Below are positions 1-13,844 of a stretch of DNA of 64,000 bases, in pieces. The position numbers were made by a program, and so were the translations under genes. This stretch comes from Montifringilla adamsi (Eukaryota; Chordata; Aves; Passeriformes; Passeridae): NCBI GenBank assembly GCA_017590115.1, contig JAGGNK010006559.1:6561784-6625783 (forward strand). Direction: 5' to 3'. Under the pieces are notes generated by a model. That model was not told where the DNA came from, made no database searches, and worked only from the letters and a program-made list of their open reading frames with translations. The first letter of the stretch is position 1; each line of letters opens with the position of its first letter.

Positions 1-3000
1 ATCTCTTTTTTCCTCCCTCCCCCTCTCTTTTTAAAAAGAAATCCTTTTCATTTTGTAAAGCTGGTACCATAACTTTAACAACAATCTTGTTGTCTACAGA
101 TGACAACAATGAGAAATGCCAAAGGAGAAGTGAGTCCTGTAGGGACCAGAGGACAACAAAGACAGTTTTCAACATTTTTATTAGGACTTCATGATGTACA
201 CATGAAAAATTAAGTTCAGAATATTAATTGCTCTTCAGATGGCGCCGTTTAAGTCTGGAGGATGTTAACATTCCTGCTGCATGACAAAGGTCCCCCACCC
301 CCTGTGTTGATACTCATCCTGCTCAAAGGGGCAGTAACATCTAAGGATGAACAGGCTGGGCACCAAATCCTGCTTGAAAGCTACTTTCACAGATTTATCT
401 TGGGATTTCCTAGCACCCTCTTGCCAGGATCAGTTTGCCCTTGAGGGCTAGGCTGCCTAGCTCTAGCTCTTTGCAGTGCCCCAGCTGCTTCATTTCCACA
501 CATTTGAATGTATGCTTTGGCAGAGAGGATTATTAGTGGTAGAGGAGAAAAGGCAGCAGGGAAGTACCTGTCCCTGAAGTGTGGGAGTTTTGATGCTGTT
601 TGAACAGCCGCTCGTGTAGTCAGGTGACATCATGGGGAAAGAGTGTAGACTGTTTGTATGGACAAATCCAGCTGTGGTACCCCTGTGCTGGCCTGTGTGG
701 ATGCTGGGAGCTGGCAGTGGCATGTAGTGGCAGGGTGACAGCAGGCATTGGGAGGCCTTGGGCTTGTTCCCCCAGCGCTTGGGGCAGCTGAGTTGTGAAA
801 CCCATCCCTTCAGTGTCTGGCATTCAGCCTTACCTGTTTAACAGAAGTTTAGCAGGGGGAGCATGGATGGCTCACTTGAACAGTGTTCCTCTGGAGCATG
901 CCTCAATCTGCCCTACTCTCCTAACTGTGAAGAAAGCAACAAAAGAAACTGAACTCATTTTCCTGGCCTTTCTAAAAAGCCATACTGCTGGGGGGACCAC
1001 TGCTGCTCTGCCCTGTCCCTGACCTGATGGATGCCCTCTGGGTAGCTCAGAGAGGTTGGGACCTGGAGCTGTACAGCTGCCTGGGCTTTGCAGGGAGGTG
1101 GCAGCTCTCACTGCCAGGGAGGCACAAAACCAGCTTGTCGCCTGCTTTTCTGTCCCTGTTTTGCTGCCTGACCCCTTGCCCCGCCTCGTAAAAACAAACA
1201 CGTGCAACATGACTTCCAGGTGCTTTTCCTGCTTAAACGCCCATGGCAGCAGATGCAGCCAGGGGAGGGCTGGGGCCTCTGGCGGGAAGGGAAGGGGATT
1301 TTCTCCCCAGGCTGCCAAGCTCTGCAGCCGCTATTTAGCCTGAGGGCTACACTAGCATGCGTGCGGCTCAGGCAGTCCCCATGGAGCACTAATGACCTTT
1401 GGGTCTGTAGCTTCCCTGTCCCCAGACCTGGTGCTTTTCCATCTGGTTCCTGGTACTCCCTTAAATCCCTGCTGGCTGTTTAATAGCAGTCAGGGAGTTT
1501 CAATGAAGCTGAGGTCACTTTGACTCACTAAATGCCACTGCTTCTAAACTGGAACCAGACTGAGTTGAGGGTTTTGTTTCTGATGGCAGGAGCAACGACA
1601 AAGTGTCCTCTTGACTCTTCACCAGATGTTGATCACGAGCCCACAGCCTGAGCAGCTCCAGGTTTACTTTGTGTGAGGGTCAGTCTCTGCAGTACATTTA
1701 TGAACATGCCCCTGAGTGGACTGCTTTTCTTTAGCTGTGGTTTTTATGTCAAAGTCCTTATATATTTTGTGGGGTTTTTTGTGTTTGTGAGTACTCATTG
1801 TTTGTGTGTACCTGAAGTTGCCTGATGTGCCCAGCCTCTGAATCACCCTCTCTCTGTGAGGAATATATCTGAGCACTCAGTAGCCCAGCATGAGAAAAGA
1901 AACTTCTATATGTCTTTACGGTCAGTGAAAGCAAAAGACATGATTTCTGACAATTGCTTGGCTTCCAGATCTGCTGCTAGCACCAAGAAGCTGTGGCCAG
2001 TTAAGTACTACTGAAACAAGCCCCGAGCCTGGCTGTGCTTCACTCTGTGGCTCTGGCTCCGTTGTGCTGTCAAGGAGCAGAGCCTTATGCCAGGAGAGCT
2101 GCCTCAGACACTGCGGAGCAGCAGGGCGCTGCTCTTGGTCTGTGGAGAGAAGGCTCGAAGCTGCCCTTCAATGCGAAGCTGGAGTGCTCTGCTGAAGAAG
2201 TGATTATGCTGCCCTTCTAACCCCTCACCCTTTTTCTGTTTTTTCTTCCTCTCTTCTTAAGAAAGTAATGGGGGAAAGTTTGTGAGAGAATAGTGTTTGC
2301 TGATCTTGTGCAAAGCATGGTGACAAATGATGGCTGGAGAAGCATGACAAGGCATGTAAACTTGTGCTAATGGAAACCTGTGTGCCAGCTGAGTGTTTAC
2401 TCAGGCCTGTCATTGTCAACAGAGACCCCTTTACAAGTATTATTTGTAGTAACAAGTGCACCATGAAGGAGAATGTGGCTTTGAATTCTATGTATTTGCC
2501 TCTTTGAAAGAAATTAAAAAAAAAAAAAAAGCCATTACCTCATTTTGACATGGAATAATGGTAGTAACTAAATACCTGCTTGTATGTTTGCATATTTTGG
2601 ATTTAATCAGCCTCCTTTCTATAAATCAAACTTCCTCTTAATTGCACTGTTCTCATTGGTACTGCTGAACATATGTTACTGTCCCAAGTGTGTGCCTCCA
2701 GTTTGTTACCTGCATCTTTTGATATCCCTGGCTGAAGCAGGATCAAAAAAAGAAAGGGACAGCAGTGTCCCAGAGTTTTTTCTCTGCAAAGCAAGAGATA
2801 ATAGAGATTGTTGAGCAGACTGTCACACTTATTATTGTGGCTTTCAGCAAAATGTTTCTCAAATAAACAAGCAATAGTGGAAGTTAATTTTGAATAGAAT
2901 TCACTGATTTGCAGTTATCTATACAAAATACATACAAATTCTTAAACATGGCATAAACAAAGCACTAAATCTTATTTCAAAATGCATTCGAATGTACTGT

Positions 3001-6000
3001 ATCCATTCTGTAGAAGAAGAGAAATATCCAAGGAGTTTTGCTGATCATTGACTGAATTTATCACATATACCCCTTTTCCCTTAAAAAAAAAAAAAAAAAG
3101 AAAGAATAACCTACAGCTGTAAATTTTTGCCAGCCTTGTGGACCTATACAGATACTATTGAACGGGATATGAGTTGACTCAGACTGAGAGTTCAGAGAAT
3201 CAGAAATAGGACTAGATAACTAGGGTAACAAACTTCATCTACATTCAGCAATTTAGAATAGCATCCAAGGTTTGCCTGTTGGATCTCCTGTGTTGCATCA
3301 CGAAAAAATCAGTGTGGGATGGCACACACTGGAAGTTTGGGATTGGTCTGTTTCTGATTCCACTCTGGCTTTCTGAGACTCCTAATTTCATCATGCCTCA
3401 GTGTCTTACTTTAAAAATGCCAAAAATCCACACTCAGCAGTACTTTCCTCAAAAATTTAATTGCTTTTAAATTCTTGGGGAGAGTTTTGGAGAGAAGATC
3501 CCCTTGAAGATCTGCATCTGCACAATGAAGCAGAGATTAGTTTAAATGGTGAATGTGGCCAATGCAGTGATCTTTGAGCTGAGAGAGGAGTCCTGACACA
3601 AATGTTGCCTCTTATTTTCTGGTTCACTGCTCTTCTACAGAGATTGCTGCTGTACCAGGATGCCAATAACACCCCTGCACATTTTGGTAGAGCTGATTTA
3701 GGGGCATGCCCAGATGTGTTTTGGGGTATGCTGGCTCACCACCCTCCCAAATGTAACTTAAATCCCAAAGCTGCAGCAGAAACTGTGGGGAGGCAGTGCT
3801 GCAGTCTGTTGTGTGAGATAAAGTTTTAATCTCTCCTGTTTCCCTTGGCACTCCTGCTAGCTGGGCACACAGGAAAAGCGTTCAAGTCATTTATGCATCT
3901 GGCCTTTTTGTATAGCCTTGGGAGGACCCTGCTTACCAGGCTCTGCACTCTAGTTCCATAGAAACAACACTCAGTTTGTGAACCTCTCAAGAGCTTAACT
4001 CTCTGTTACTTGGAAAAAATATCTGCATCAGGTTTTAAGGTCATCTGCAGCTAAGCTTTTGGGGTTGGCTGTTGAAGTAATCTAGGAGGTAAAGTGTAAA
4101 AACCTGCTCATGGAAAGAAGTGGAAATGGAAAGAAATAATACATTCAAGCACATCGGGGAGAGAATGTGCAAAGCAATTTAAGCCAGAGCTGTTTAAGCA
4201 TTGAACAGTGGATGGTGGAAGATTTGCTGTCAAGTGTTTCCATTTTTCTTTATCAACTTGAGAAGTGAGCAAATTGCTGGCATTCGGTTCAAAAAGTGCA
4301 CGCCCAGACCACTGCAGACAATGACAAACCCTTTCAGATGCTACAGACTGCAGAATCCAAACAACCAGTTTGTGCTTAAATACTGGGCAACATGCTGAAC
4401 AATGTTTCCTGGCCAGAGCAGGCAGTAATTAATTGGTTTATACATGTTTATACTGGACCAAAACTAACCCCTTGTTAGAAAGAGCTGTTCATAAAAATAG
4501 TTGTGACAAAGAGCCTGGATTCAAAGAAGGGCTGTACCTTAAGTCACCTAAAGAAAATCTCTTGTTTCCTTTTGCTTTCATCAGGAGGTATCTTTGAATT
4601 TTTACAGTGAAGTATCTTGCCAAGATCTCCTGGTTTTCATGACTCAGAGCTGTGGGTCAGCAAGCAGCACAAACGCACCAGCATTGCTCCCTGCCCAGGC
4701 CAGCCAGCCTGCCCTGACACAGGGTGTGCTGTCAGGGTGCATTATTCCCTGCATGTGGCTCCAAGGGCTCTGTGCTTCCAAATAGCCCCGTGACAGAGGG
4801 ACAGACAAACCTCACTTGGGGACCTGGCCACAGCTCTCAGTTATGCTGCAGAGATACTCCTGTAAGCACAGCCTCGACTCCCTGCTCTTGCTCCGCAGCA
4901 CTCCTTGAGCTGCTTTGACAGTCCAGAAGAATAGAACATTGCAAGGCACCTTCAATAGCCAAGAACATTGCTACTGAAAACCCAGTTTATTAAGAACCTT
5001 TGAAATTCCCAGGCTAGAAACAGATGTGCTTTTCTAAAGGTGCTTCTGCTGAAAAGATAATTTTGTATTAGTTACCATCCAGGAGAGAAATTATGTCATC
5101 AGCGTACAGCTAGTAATTTGTCTCTAGAAGGGTTAAAGCAAAGAAAACTCTGAGTCATTAGAAAGGAATAATTCCTTCATTTGAAGCACACATGAAACAG
5201 GAGTCCGGATGGCAAAGGAACAAAGCGTTATTCTTTCATGTGCATTTGCTGAATGCCTTGGTGTCTTAGATAAAGGACAAGTATCTACTAGTGGATTAAC
5301 ATTATGAAAAAGTCAGGATTAAAAAAAAAATAAATAATTCTCAGTGAGGCTGTGTAATTGAAACTCCACAGAAGTTCAAAAGCTTAGGCCAGTAAGCTCC
5401 TGGCCACCAGCTAATTCATGTATTTTATGACAAGAAGGCAGAATGCTAATTAACAGAACAGCATATGGAGAGGGAGAATGAGAGGGCTGCATGGATATTC
5501 AGTGACAACCATCTGAACTTCAGAGGCAGTACAGAGGGCTATTAATGCACTCCCTTGCCCTGTCTGAGAGTGCTGACCTCACTTCTAATCCTGCCCCTCC
5601 AGGGTACTTAATTTCCAGCATTGCTCAACCCAGTCAGGCCTGTTTAACAGTTTCTTTTCTGAGTTAGTCTCTTTGAAGAGGCTCTATTTTCTGTTCAGTG
5701 ACATGAAAGAGATACTGATGTTGATTATCAAAGGCATGTGCTCCAAACCACCAAGTGTCTAATGCCCAGGGGAGGTAATATTATCTCTGCCTTCAACATT
5801 TACATCCTCCCGCCAAGAAAGATGTGGTGGTTAACTAGCACATCTTTTTTCCTTCCTACTAATTTTACATGAGCTATTAATCAGAGGGGAAAATTAACTA
5901 ATTCTTCAGCTTGTAGGTCATGCTAGGGCAGTACTCTCATTTAGATTAAAGGGACTCTGGACTGGTGCACAGTCAGCTGTGCTGTTCCTTGGAGCCAGAC

Positions 6001-9000
6001 AGGTTTATGTATGGTCTTTTTGCTACATTGCACCGATGAAGTTTCACTGCAAGTCTGTGCAGTGACTGCAAACCTTAGCCCCAGTTGCACAGCTGGAGGG
6101 CTGGCTACCCCCACCTACTCCTGCTTCTGGGAGGAGTCTGCTCCAGCTACCAGCTGCCACGGTGAAGATCAATCAACATCTGCCTGCTCACTGTGAAAGG
6201 GAAAAATCTCTCCTGAAGAAGGAGCTCTTGGGCATTCACCTTCTGATGAAGAGGGAAGGCCCCTCTACCAAGCAGTCATAATTGCCTGAGCTTTTAACCC
6301 AGAAATCCTTGAAATTCCACTGTGGGCAGGTGGAGCTCAGAGGTAAAAACAGGGGAAGCAATTGCTACCTTAAATGAAACTCTCACTTGGGATTTCTTTC
6401 TATAATGGTTCCCAATCACCGGCTGTGGAACTTTGTCTGCAGCAGCAGAGAGAGCTGTGGCTCAGCATAATTGCATGAAGCCCTGACAAATGACACCATT
6501 GCTGAAACTCATCTCCTGAAGCCAAAGTGATCATGCTTGTGCAGCAGCAGGTCCTCTCTGATGCAGTGATTCAAGTCTTGTCCCATCGTGACCCTTACTG
6601 TGCAGCAGCTATACTAGGCATGCATGTACATACCATGCTTTTTACTATGGATTCTGGGGTCTGGGCTCCATGGCTCAAGAGATCTCCTTCAGCTTTGTGT
6701 CAAGTAAGATTACACAAAACCAGAGGGTATTTTCTTGGGATGAGAATTGAATCCTGACCTCTCACCTTGTGTTTCTCTGCATCTTCCCCTCCCTGCTCCC
6801 TGCCGCCCCCNNNNNNNNNNNNNNNNNNNNNNNNNNNNNNNNNNNNNNNNNNNNNNNNNNNNNNNNNNNNNNNNNNNNNNNNNNNNNNNNNNNNNNNNNN
6901 NNNNNNNNNNNNNNNNNNNNNNNNNNNNNNNNNNNNNNNNNNNNNNNNNNNNCCCCACCTCCCCCTTAAGGTACATTCTGACTTCCTAGATGACAAAAAT
7001 AAGCAATCTCAGAATGCTGGAGGAAGCTGTTTAGCTGAAGTTCAGCTGGATCAGCATTTCTTCATCTTTTGTCCATTTAAAAATATTAGAAAGAATATTG
7101 CATTTGCTGATTTTTTTGTTTAAAAGATGCACACAAATCTGTAGGAAGGGATTTCAAGATACTGTGTGCACTGATAATGAAAACAATGTAGATATGGCCA
7201 CTTCAGTTTTAAATTTTTATCTGTGATAACATTTTGAACTAAGGGGCTTTGAGTTGACAAAAATGGGTCATATAAGCATCTAGACAGATTTTGGCTATTT
7301 AAGTAGGTCAGGTACTCTCTTTTGAGCCGAATACTAAAAAGTCCAGTGAAGAGTATCTAAACTCTTTTCAATGAGTATGGCCATGTGAGTTTTTATAACA
7401 TTTTACAAATATATAGTATTAGGACACTGACTAAACACTTAGAAATGTGTTGTGTTAACAGTGTCTGAAAGTGGAATGAGCAGGAGCTCCTCCACTACCC
7501 ACGGATCCATTGTGGGCAGCTGTCATCCGTTTGTCTGTTGGGTTTTTCCTTTATAAGGATGTAACTGCACGTGCGCTATCTCGTGTAATTATTGCAGCGG
7601 AGCACACGCGAAGCACTTCTGGCAACAGGAGTATCTGATCTGCACGTGTTCTTGCTGCGGTGCCAAGCCTGGGGAAGTTTTTCTGCTGCTTGCTTGTGGA
7701 CCTGCCCTTCCTACATGCAAACCTTAGATATTCATTCATTCTCTCTAAGAGCTGACCCCAAGTATTTTTGAGGTTTTTCCCAAAAATTATTTTGACTGAA
7801 AAAACAACACTTAGGTCAAAACTTTCAAGCCTTGCTATGTTTTTGCTTTTGTCCTTTATCTGGCATGCACAATGCAGATAAAAGCCTCTTTTGGCACTCT
7901 TAGGTGGTTTTCAGCTCCATATTGCTACCAGCTAATGAGTAATCCCTTCACTACGGAATTGCTAATGAGTTTCTGCTAGGAAACACAGAAATAACATGTA
8001 GGAGCAAATGTTCATGATGTGCCTTCAAAAACTGCTTGGATTTGGTCTTCCAGAAGAGGATTCAGCAGTGTTTTCCTCAGCCTTAATTAATCCCAGAATG
8101 AAAAAGCACCGAGCTGTGTCCAGACAGTTCTGTTCTGATCAAGACTGACTTTATTCAATAGTGTGTCTGCACATAATAATGATACATTTTGTGATGACTG
8201 GGTGTATTCTGCCAACACTTAGCTCTGGAACAAAGGACAATGGCAGTGGTGTATGAAAATGTGTGTAAAAGCCCTTTACTGATGAGATCTACACTGGACA
8301 GATCAAAAAAACAGGATCCTTCACACAGGAGGAAAAAAAAGTATTATTGCTGTTTTATCTTGATTTGGAAACCAAGTGCTCTGGCTCATCACCAGCATTA
8401 GACTTCTGCTCTTTTATGCTTCAGCCTCTGGAAAGTCCAGCCTTGGACTGAGGCCACTGGGTAATAACTGGAGACTGCCATTGATCCAGAAAACAGGAGG
8501 AGCTGACATAATGGCAGGGCTAGAGCTAACCAGACTAAATGAACCTCTGTTCCTCAGTCATGACTTGGAGGGAGCCATGGAAAGGGCTAGCATATAGTCC
8601 AGTCTCATGCTGCAATCAGGGCAGGCTGAACTGAATATCAAATGTTGGCTTTAAGCTGGGTGATGTGTTTTCCCAAAAATCACATTTCTCACTAAGAGCA
8701 TTGGTTGTAGGATGTTCTTACATTTCAAACATTCCTTGTTCCAAGGCGAGTAACTTTACCTCATTTAAATTTACAAATTACAAGTAATACCTATATGTTG
8801 TCTAACCCAGCTTATTCCACTTGGTTCCTCTTGTGTATATAAACTCTGAATACTTTGTGTAACCAAAAAAAAAAATAAAAAATTAAATGCTTTAGCAATT
8901 TATCTTGCTTTGGTTATTTTAGACTAACTGTGAACTAAGCTGTCAATATATTTAGCTCTTACATTGGCAATGGCAGAGCTATAATGAAGAAGACTACATA

Positions 9001-9551
9001 TGCAGCAGGATTACCAACAACATATGTATTTGCTCTTGTCATTTGACAGAAAATTAAGAATTTTTACAATAGGCAAGCTGTGCAGCTCTGATTAGTTATA
9101 TCCAGTTATCTTGAATAATCTAAGCCTGTTTAGAAAATAGAGACTTTTAAGAGGAGATTGCTGGTTTCCAGACCTCTAGCTTCATAGTAGTGGAACTCAG
9201 TAACACACCACCATTTCCATTTCAGTGACACTGGTACCATTTTGTTGAGATCTTCTTGTGTCTTATGGGGGAGTTTTTCTGAAACTGTTTAATTTTGTGT
9301 TTCCTTAAATTTGAACACTCAGCTCCTGATCTCAGAACCACTGGAATCCATCAATCTTTGACCACATCCCCCAGGTATAATTGGGTCTATTACCTGCTGT
9401 GAGCAGCCTACATGATAACTACATGAATGTTATGCAGACCAAACTTAATTAAAGGGTGTGAGTAAAGTGGCATGTCTAATATCCTGTGATACATACCACA
9501 GTTAGACTAATGTGGTCAAAATACATCCACTTTTTAATAACTTGTCATGAA
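1..9551. other. Intergenic, no gene recognised
   Basis: Only short open frames, up to 148 codons, none recognisable. It contains poly-A tracts (near 2,516 and 3,085), the first assembly gap and a moderately GC-rich part at about 700-1,500. The stretch 5,380-5,960 has a non-repetitive texture that could be conserved non-coding DNA. Confidence 0.6.
6811..6952. other. Assembly gap (142 N)
   Basis: Unsequenced bases. The left flank is pyrimidine-rich and ends tgccgccccc; the right flank starts ccccacctccccc. Reading frames across it are not meaningful. Confidence 0.99.
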
Positions 9552-10166
9552 TGCCCTGGACTTGGCTGTGATAGAGTTAATTTTCTTCTTAGTAGTTGGT
9601 ACAGTGCAGTATTTTGGATTTAGTATGAGAATAATGTTGATAAAACACTGATGTTTTAGATGTTGCTACATATTGTTTACCCTAAATCAAGGATTTCCAG
9701 TGTCTCATGCTCTGCCAGTGAGCAGGAACATGGGAATTTAGGGGGTAGCATGGCCAAACCAGCTGACCTGAACCAGCCAAAGTGATACCCCAGATATATA
9801 AATACCAGAGAAGGTCATGCTCAGTCTATAAACTGGGGGGGATTTGGCAGGAGCCACCAGTCACTGCTTGGGGTAGACTGGGTATTGATCAGTGGATAGT
9901 GAGCAACTGTATTATGCATCACTTGTCTTTCTTGGGTTTTATCCTATCTCTCTGTCTCTTTTTCATTACAGTTGTTATTACTATTATTACTACTATTATC
10001 ATTAGTATTATTAGTATATTTTATTTTGTTTGAATTATTAACCCGTTCTTATCTCAACCAATAAGTTTTACTTGTTTTTCCTATCCTACTCCCCACTGGG
10101 AGATGGGTGTGTGTGAGCCAGCAGCTTCATGGCAGCTCAGCTGACAGCTGGGGTTAAACCACCACA
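9552..10166 (+). mobile_element. Solo LTR, avian ERVL-like family (copy A)
   Basis: Starts tgccctggacttggctgtga and ends ggggttaaaccaccaca. It shares many blocks with the LTR at 31,302, for example ttttggatttagtatgagaa, gtgtctcatgctctgccagt and cactgggagatggg. It has a TATA box (tataaa, 9,827-9,832). The expected poly(A) hexamer reads attaac instead of attaaa. An expanded ATT/ACT-rich stretch lies at about 9,970-10,020. No gag, pol or env sequence follows, so it is a solo LTR. No matching target-site duplication is visible, and the exact left edge is uncertain. Confidence 0.85.
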
Positions 10167-13100
10167 AAGCAGTATATAGGTTTTTTCCACTGATGCAATT
10201 TCCACTATCAAGTTGAGCCAGTTGGCCCATTTAGGCCCATTTTTGATCACTATGGATCTATGGTCTATGAATCAGCTGATTAATTATTACCACTGCCAGC
10301 ACTACCCATTTTGCCAGTGGGCTGGGTATCTGCATTACTGTGAGCAATCAGAGAGGACATTCAGGCAGAGTATGATCTTCCCTAGAATGAACTCATGTTT
10401 TGTGGAAGCTCCATGTCAATTTTTTTCCTTCTCCATTCCCATTTAATACAATCCTTGAGCTCAGAGGACGTCCAAACTATAGGCTCTATTAATCTTTTTC
10501 ATTATAGCCTTGCCAGTGACCAGCACCCTGGAAAGTGTCCTGTGTAGTTTCTAGGAAGGTAATGGTGTTTAAAGAAGTCACAGCATTTTATCCTGATGGT
10601 GTTGGTTCTCTGTGTTGAGAATTTTTGCTGTTGATCGGCTCAGTATTATTAAACAATGCTCAAGTCTTTTATTCTCTGGAAGGGACAGTAAATGTGTTTA
10701 TTTTTTAAAGTATCTTGAATTGCTGTAAGAAGTGCTGGGGGCAAGTCCAGTCTCAGAGAACATTCATCCACTTTATTCTCATGTGCCAAGTTCACAACTG
10801 TTAAGGGCATCTGTGCTACTTAATAGCTCCTGTTACCTTAAAATAAGGTAGGTAGTTTCCTCCACATTTCTTCCCAAGGCCAGAGTTTTCCCCATATTGT
10901 TTGTATGATAGTAATAATCCATCAAAATTAATTTCAATTATAGCACTTCTTTTTTGCTGCTCTCTTTCTCATGCCAAGCCTTCCTGCAGAATTCTGTCAG
11001 TTTCTTTTATATAATTTATTCCCCCAAATATACTTAAGAAGCGGGTTTTAATGTCCCATACTAAAAATCATTATTTTTCTGAGGCAGCTTTCCCTGTCTT
11101 TATATTGCCAGAGGGAGATACACAAAAGCATTATATAATTTATTGAACATTGGAACTAATCTGAATAGTCCTCCTTCCATTGCACTGCTCATCTGAGCTC
11201 AGCAACCATCAGAGAAATGATGGTGGTCTTGAACATGAGCTGCTATGTTTTTCCAGTTGACAGCTTTTGAGTGGAGGCACAGTTGGCCTAATACCTCTTT
11301 TTCTGGGAAGAGTTTTTACATGCAAAGCAACACGTACAACCTGTGGTTGAAGAGTAATGTAACCATTCTTAGGTATTTCATCCTTACACAAACATCTTTC
11401 AACACGGCTGTTCTGTACAAGACGACACTTGGATGGTTTCAAACAGATCTGCTATTGTCATTTTGATTATGGCACAGCCGAGGGCTTTGATCAGCACAGT
11501 AGGCAAAAAGGCTGCTGGCAGAATGGAAGAGTCATTTTTTAAAAAAATGCTCCAAAAATCAAAGGCTGCAAATCCAAATTTAATCTTCTAAGCCCCGAGC
11601 TCCCCTCAATAATTCCCAGTTATGACCACACATCTTGAAGAAATAACATTACATATTAACACAGGCATCAGGAATACTATCATATTCCATTTGTAAATCA
11701 TCTTACACCTTGCAATCCTATTCCCACCTTCAAATCTCTACTGAGTTGCAAAGCACAATGAAGAAAAGGCACTGTCTCCTCCTGTGTGCTCACTTATTAG
11801 AATGGGGCTCATTCCTTGGCTGTGGCACAAATGATAATGTGCCCCTCAAGCTCCCTCTTGTAATTTTGCCACTGGTTTACCTCAAGAGGAATTGTGTAAG
11901 ACTGGAGGGGAAAGCTCCTTTGCAATCATACCGTGAATATGGGAAGTGCCCATAAGACAGTGAAGAGCTGGGTGAGTGCAGCCTGTGGGATGATGCAGTG
12001 TGACCTCAAGCAGGGAGCAGAAGGCAACTAGTTCCTGCTAAACCCTGCACATATTAAACAGCTTCTGGTGTGCCCATGTATGTTAAAACCACCACGAAAG
12101 TCCTAGGGAAGAAAGGAATGTCATTCATGTAATTCCACCCATAACCTAAACCAGCATCTGGCCCCGATAATGAAAACATTTGCCCAGTGTGAGCTATAGA
12201 GTGTCTTTTCCTGCTGGGTCTTGAATCGAGGCTAGAGCAAAGCCACACTGCTGTGGCAGCAGAGCTGAGGAGTTTCTGCTACATGTTGCCTGCTGTTCCT
12301 CCAGGGTAGTCAGGATCAAGCCCTAGTCCCAGAGGAAGACAGGCAGCGAAGCTTCTCTTATGGTGAGTCTTCCCAACTGCATGAGGCAGAAGAGATCTCT
12401 AGACTCAGCTCTCTCACAAGCCACTAGGGTATCTGTCAGGCTTTTTCTCTTGGTTTCATTGTGCCTGTGACCACATCTCACTCACCATTTGAAAGAAAAA
12501 GCCATGTAGTCCTTTGCCTGGGTCAGAGACTACTCCTGCAATGCCCCACAGCCTGTTTGCTGCTGCAGAAAGCCCTCCCTGACTCAGTGACTTATTAGCA
12601 GCCAGGGCTTTGCGGGTGACTGCTCACACGCCAACTACTCCCTGCAGCTGCCTCAGGAATTGTCTGCTTGCTTGGGGCTGAAACAAGAGTGTCAAGTTTA
12701 AGTAGCCTCTGCTTAGTCCCCACATTCACATGGAGCAAATCATGAGAGTCAGCCTGGCCTGTGGAACGTGCCCATGGCATGTGCTTGCATTTGCTAACAT
12801 GACAATGGTCCTGAAGAGGCTTTGAAACACTTTGGGGGCAGTGAGGGAGGAGGCATTCACACTTGTGCTGCTCCTGCGCTTTTTCGGTCAAGAAAGATTT
12901 CACTGTAGAGCACGTAACAGAGCAGGAGAAAACACTGGTCCTTTCAAGTATTTTTGCAATACATTAATGTGATTCTTAGTGAGAAGTCTTCTCCTTACTT
13001 GACTTATTGTGCCCCAATGCATTGCATTTTACAAGGTGCATCTCTTGTGAGCTGGCAAGCAACCCAATGTTGTGGCTTGAAAATCTTCACAGGTGCCTTC

Positions 13101-13808
13101 ACGCTACTCCTCTCCCCTCCTCCATCTGCTTGAGGGGATTAGGACCAGGCCGGGAGGGAGGTGGAAATGACCACAGAGAAGAGAGGAAGCACAGCTGAAG
13201 AAGGCAGAGCTGGAAGCCAGGCATGAGAAAGGGGAATACAAAGGCAGAAATAAGAGGGTCAAACAGAAGTGTTTTGAGAAAGGAGAGAGGAGGTAGAAAT
13301 AAGAAGTGATCCTTTCTAATCTGCAGGTTCCCCAGGCCAGGAACCTTACCTGCCTCTGTGACTGCATGCTGTCCTTCTCAGATATTGTGAGTACTGCTGT
13401 GTCATGTAGACTTCTGACAATGGTGGTGGGAACCAGGGGGCTGGAAGGTGCCTCAGTACTTGGTAGCTTCTCTTTGCTAGAGACAGGGTGAGATGCAGAT
13501 GATATGCAAAGTCCTTTGCATTGCTAGACCTATTGAGAATTTTCTCTCAGGTAAAAGCTGTTGCCTACAGCTAAGGCATGGAAAGACAGTATGAGTGTGT
13601 CCGTTGGAAAGAGAGGTTAACAATTATAGAGGAAAGGAAAACATATATCATAAAATGAGATAATGTGTGTCACCTTAAAAATGCTGTGCGGAGTTGCTAA
13701 TGGTACTGTTGTTCTGAGGAGGGTTCATGACCTTTACATATCATAGTCTTCATCCTCAGCCTTCTTCCCAAATTTATGTATATGCTCCTGCTCTGTATTC
13801 AGCAAGCT

Positions 13809-13844
13809 AAATGAATGAATGAATGAATCAATGAATGAAAAAAA
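13809..13844. repeat. (AATG)n microsatellite
   Basis: About seven units of aatg/gaat with one interruption (atca), running into a short A-tract. Confidence 0.9.

Noticed and set aside
872..1318. 148-codon minus-strand open frame, with 93-95-codon frames on both strands
   Set aside because: The low stop density comes from locally higher GC. There is no recognisable domain, no splice-supported extension, and several equally long frames overlap it.
6700..7123. ORFs running through N
   Set aside because: They cross the assembly gap and have no real sequence support.
9552..10166. Target-site duplication for the ERVL-like LTRs
   Set aside because: Five-base flanks do not match at either LTR with the edges I can place, so none is claimed.
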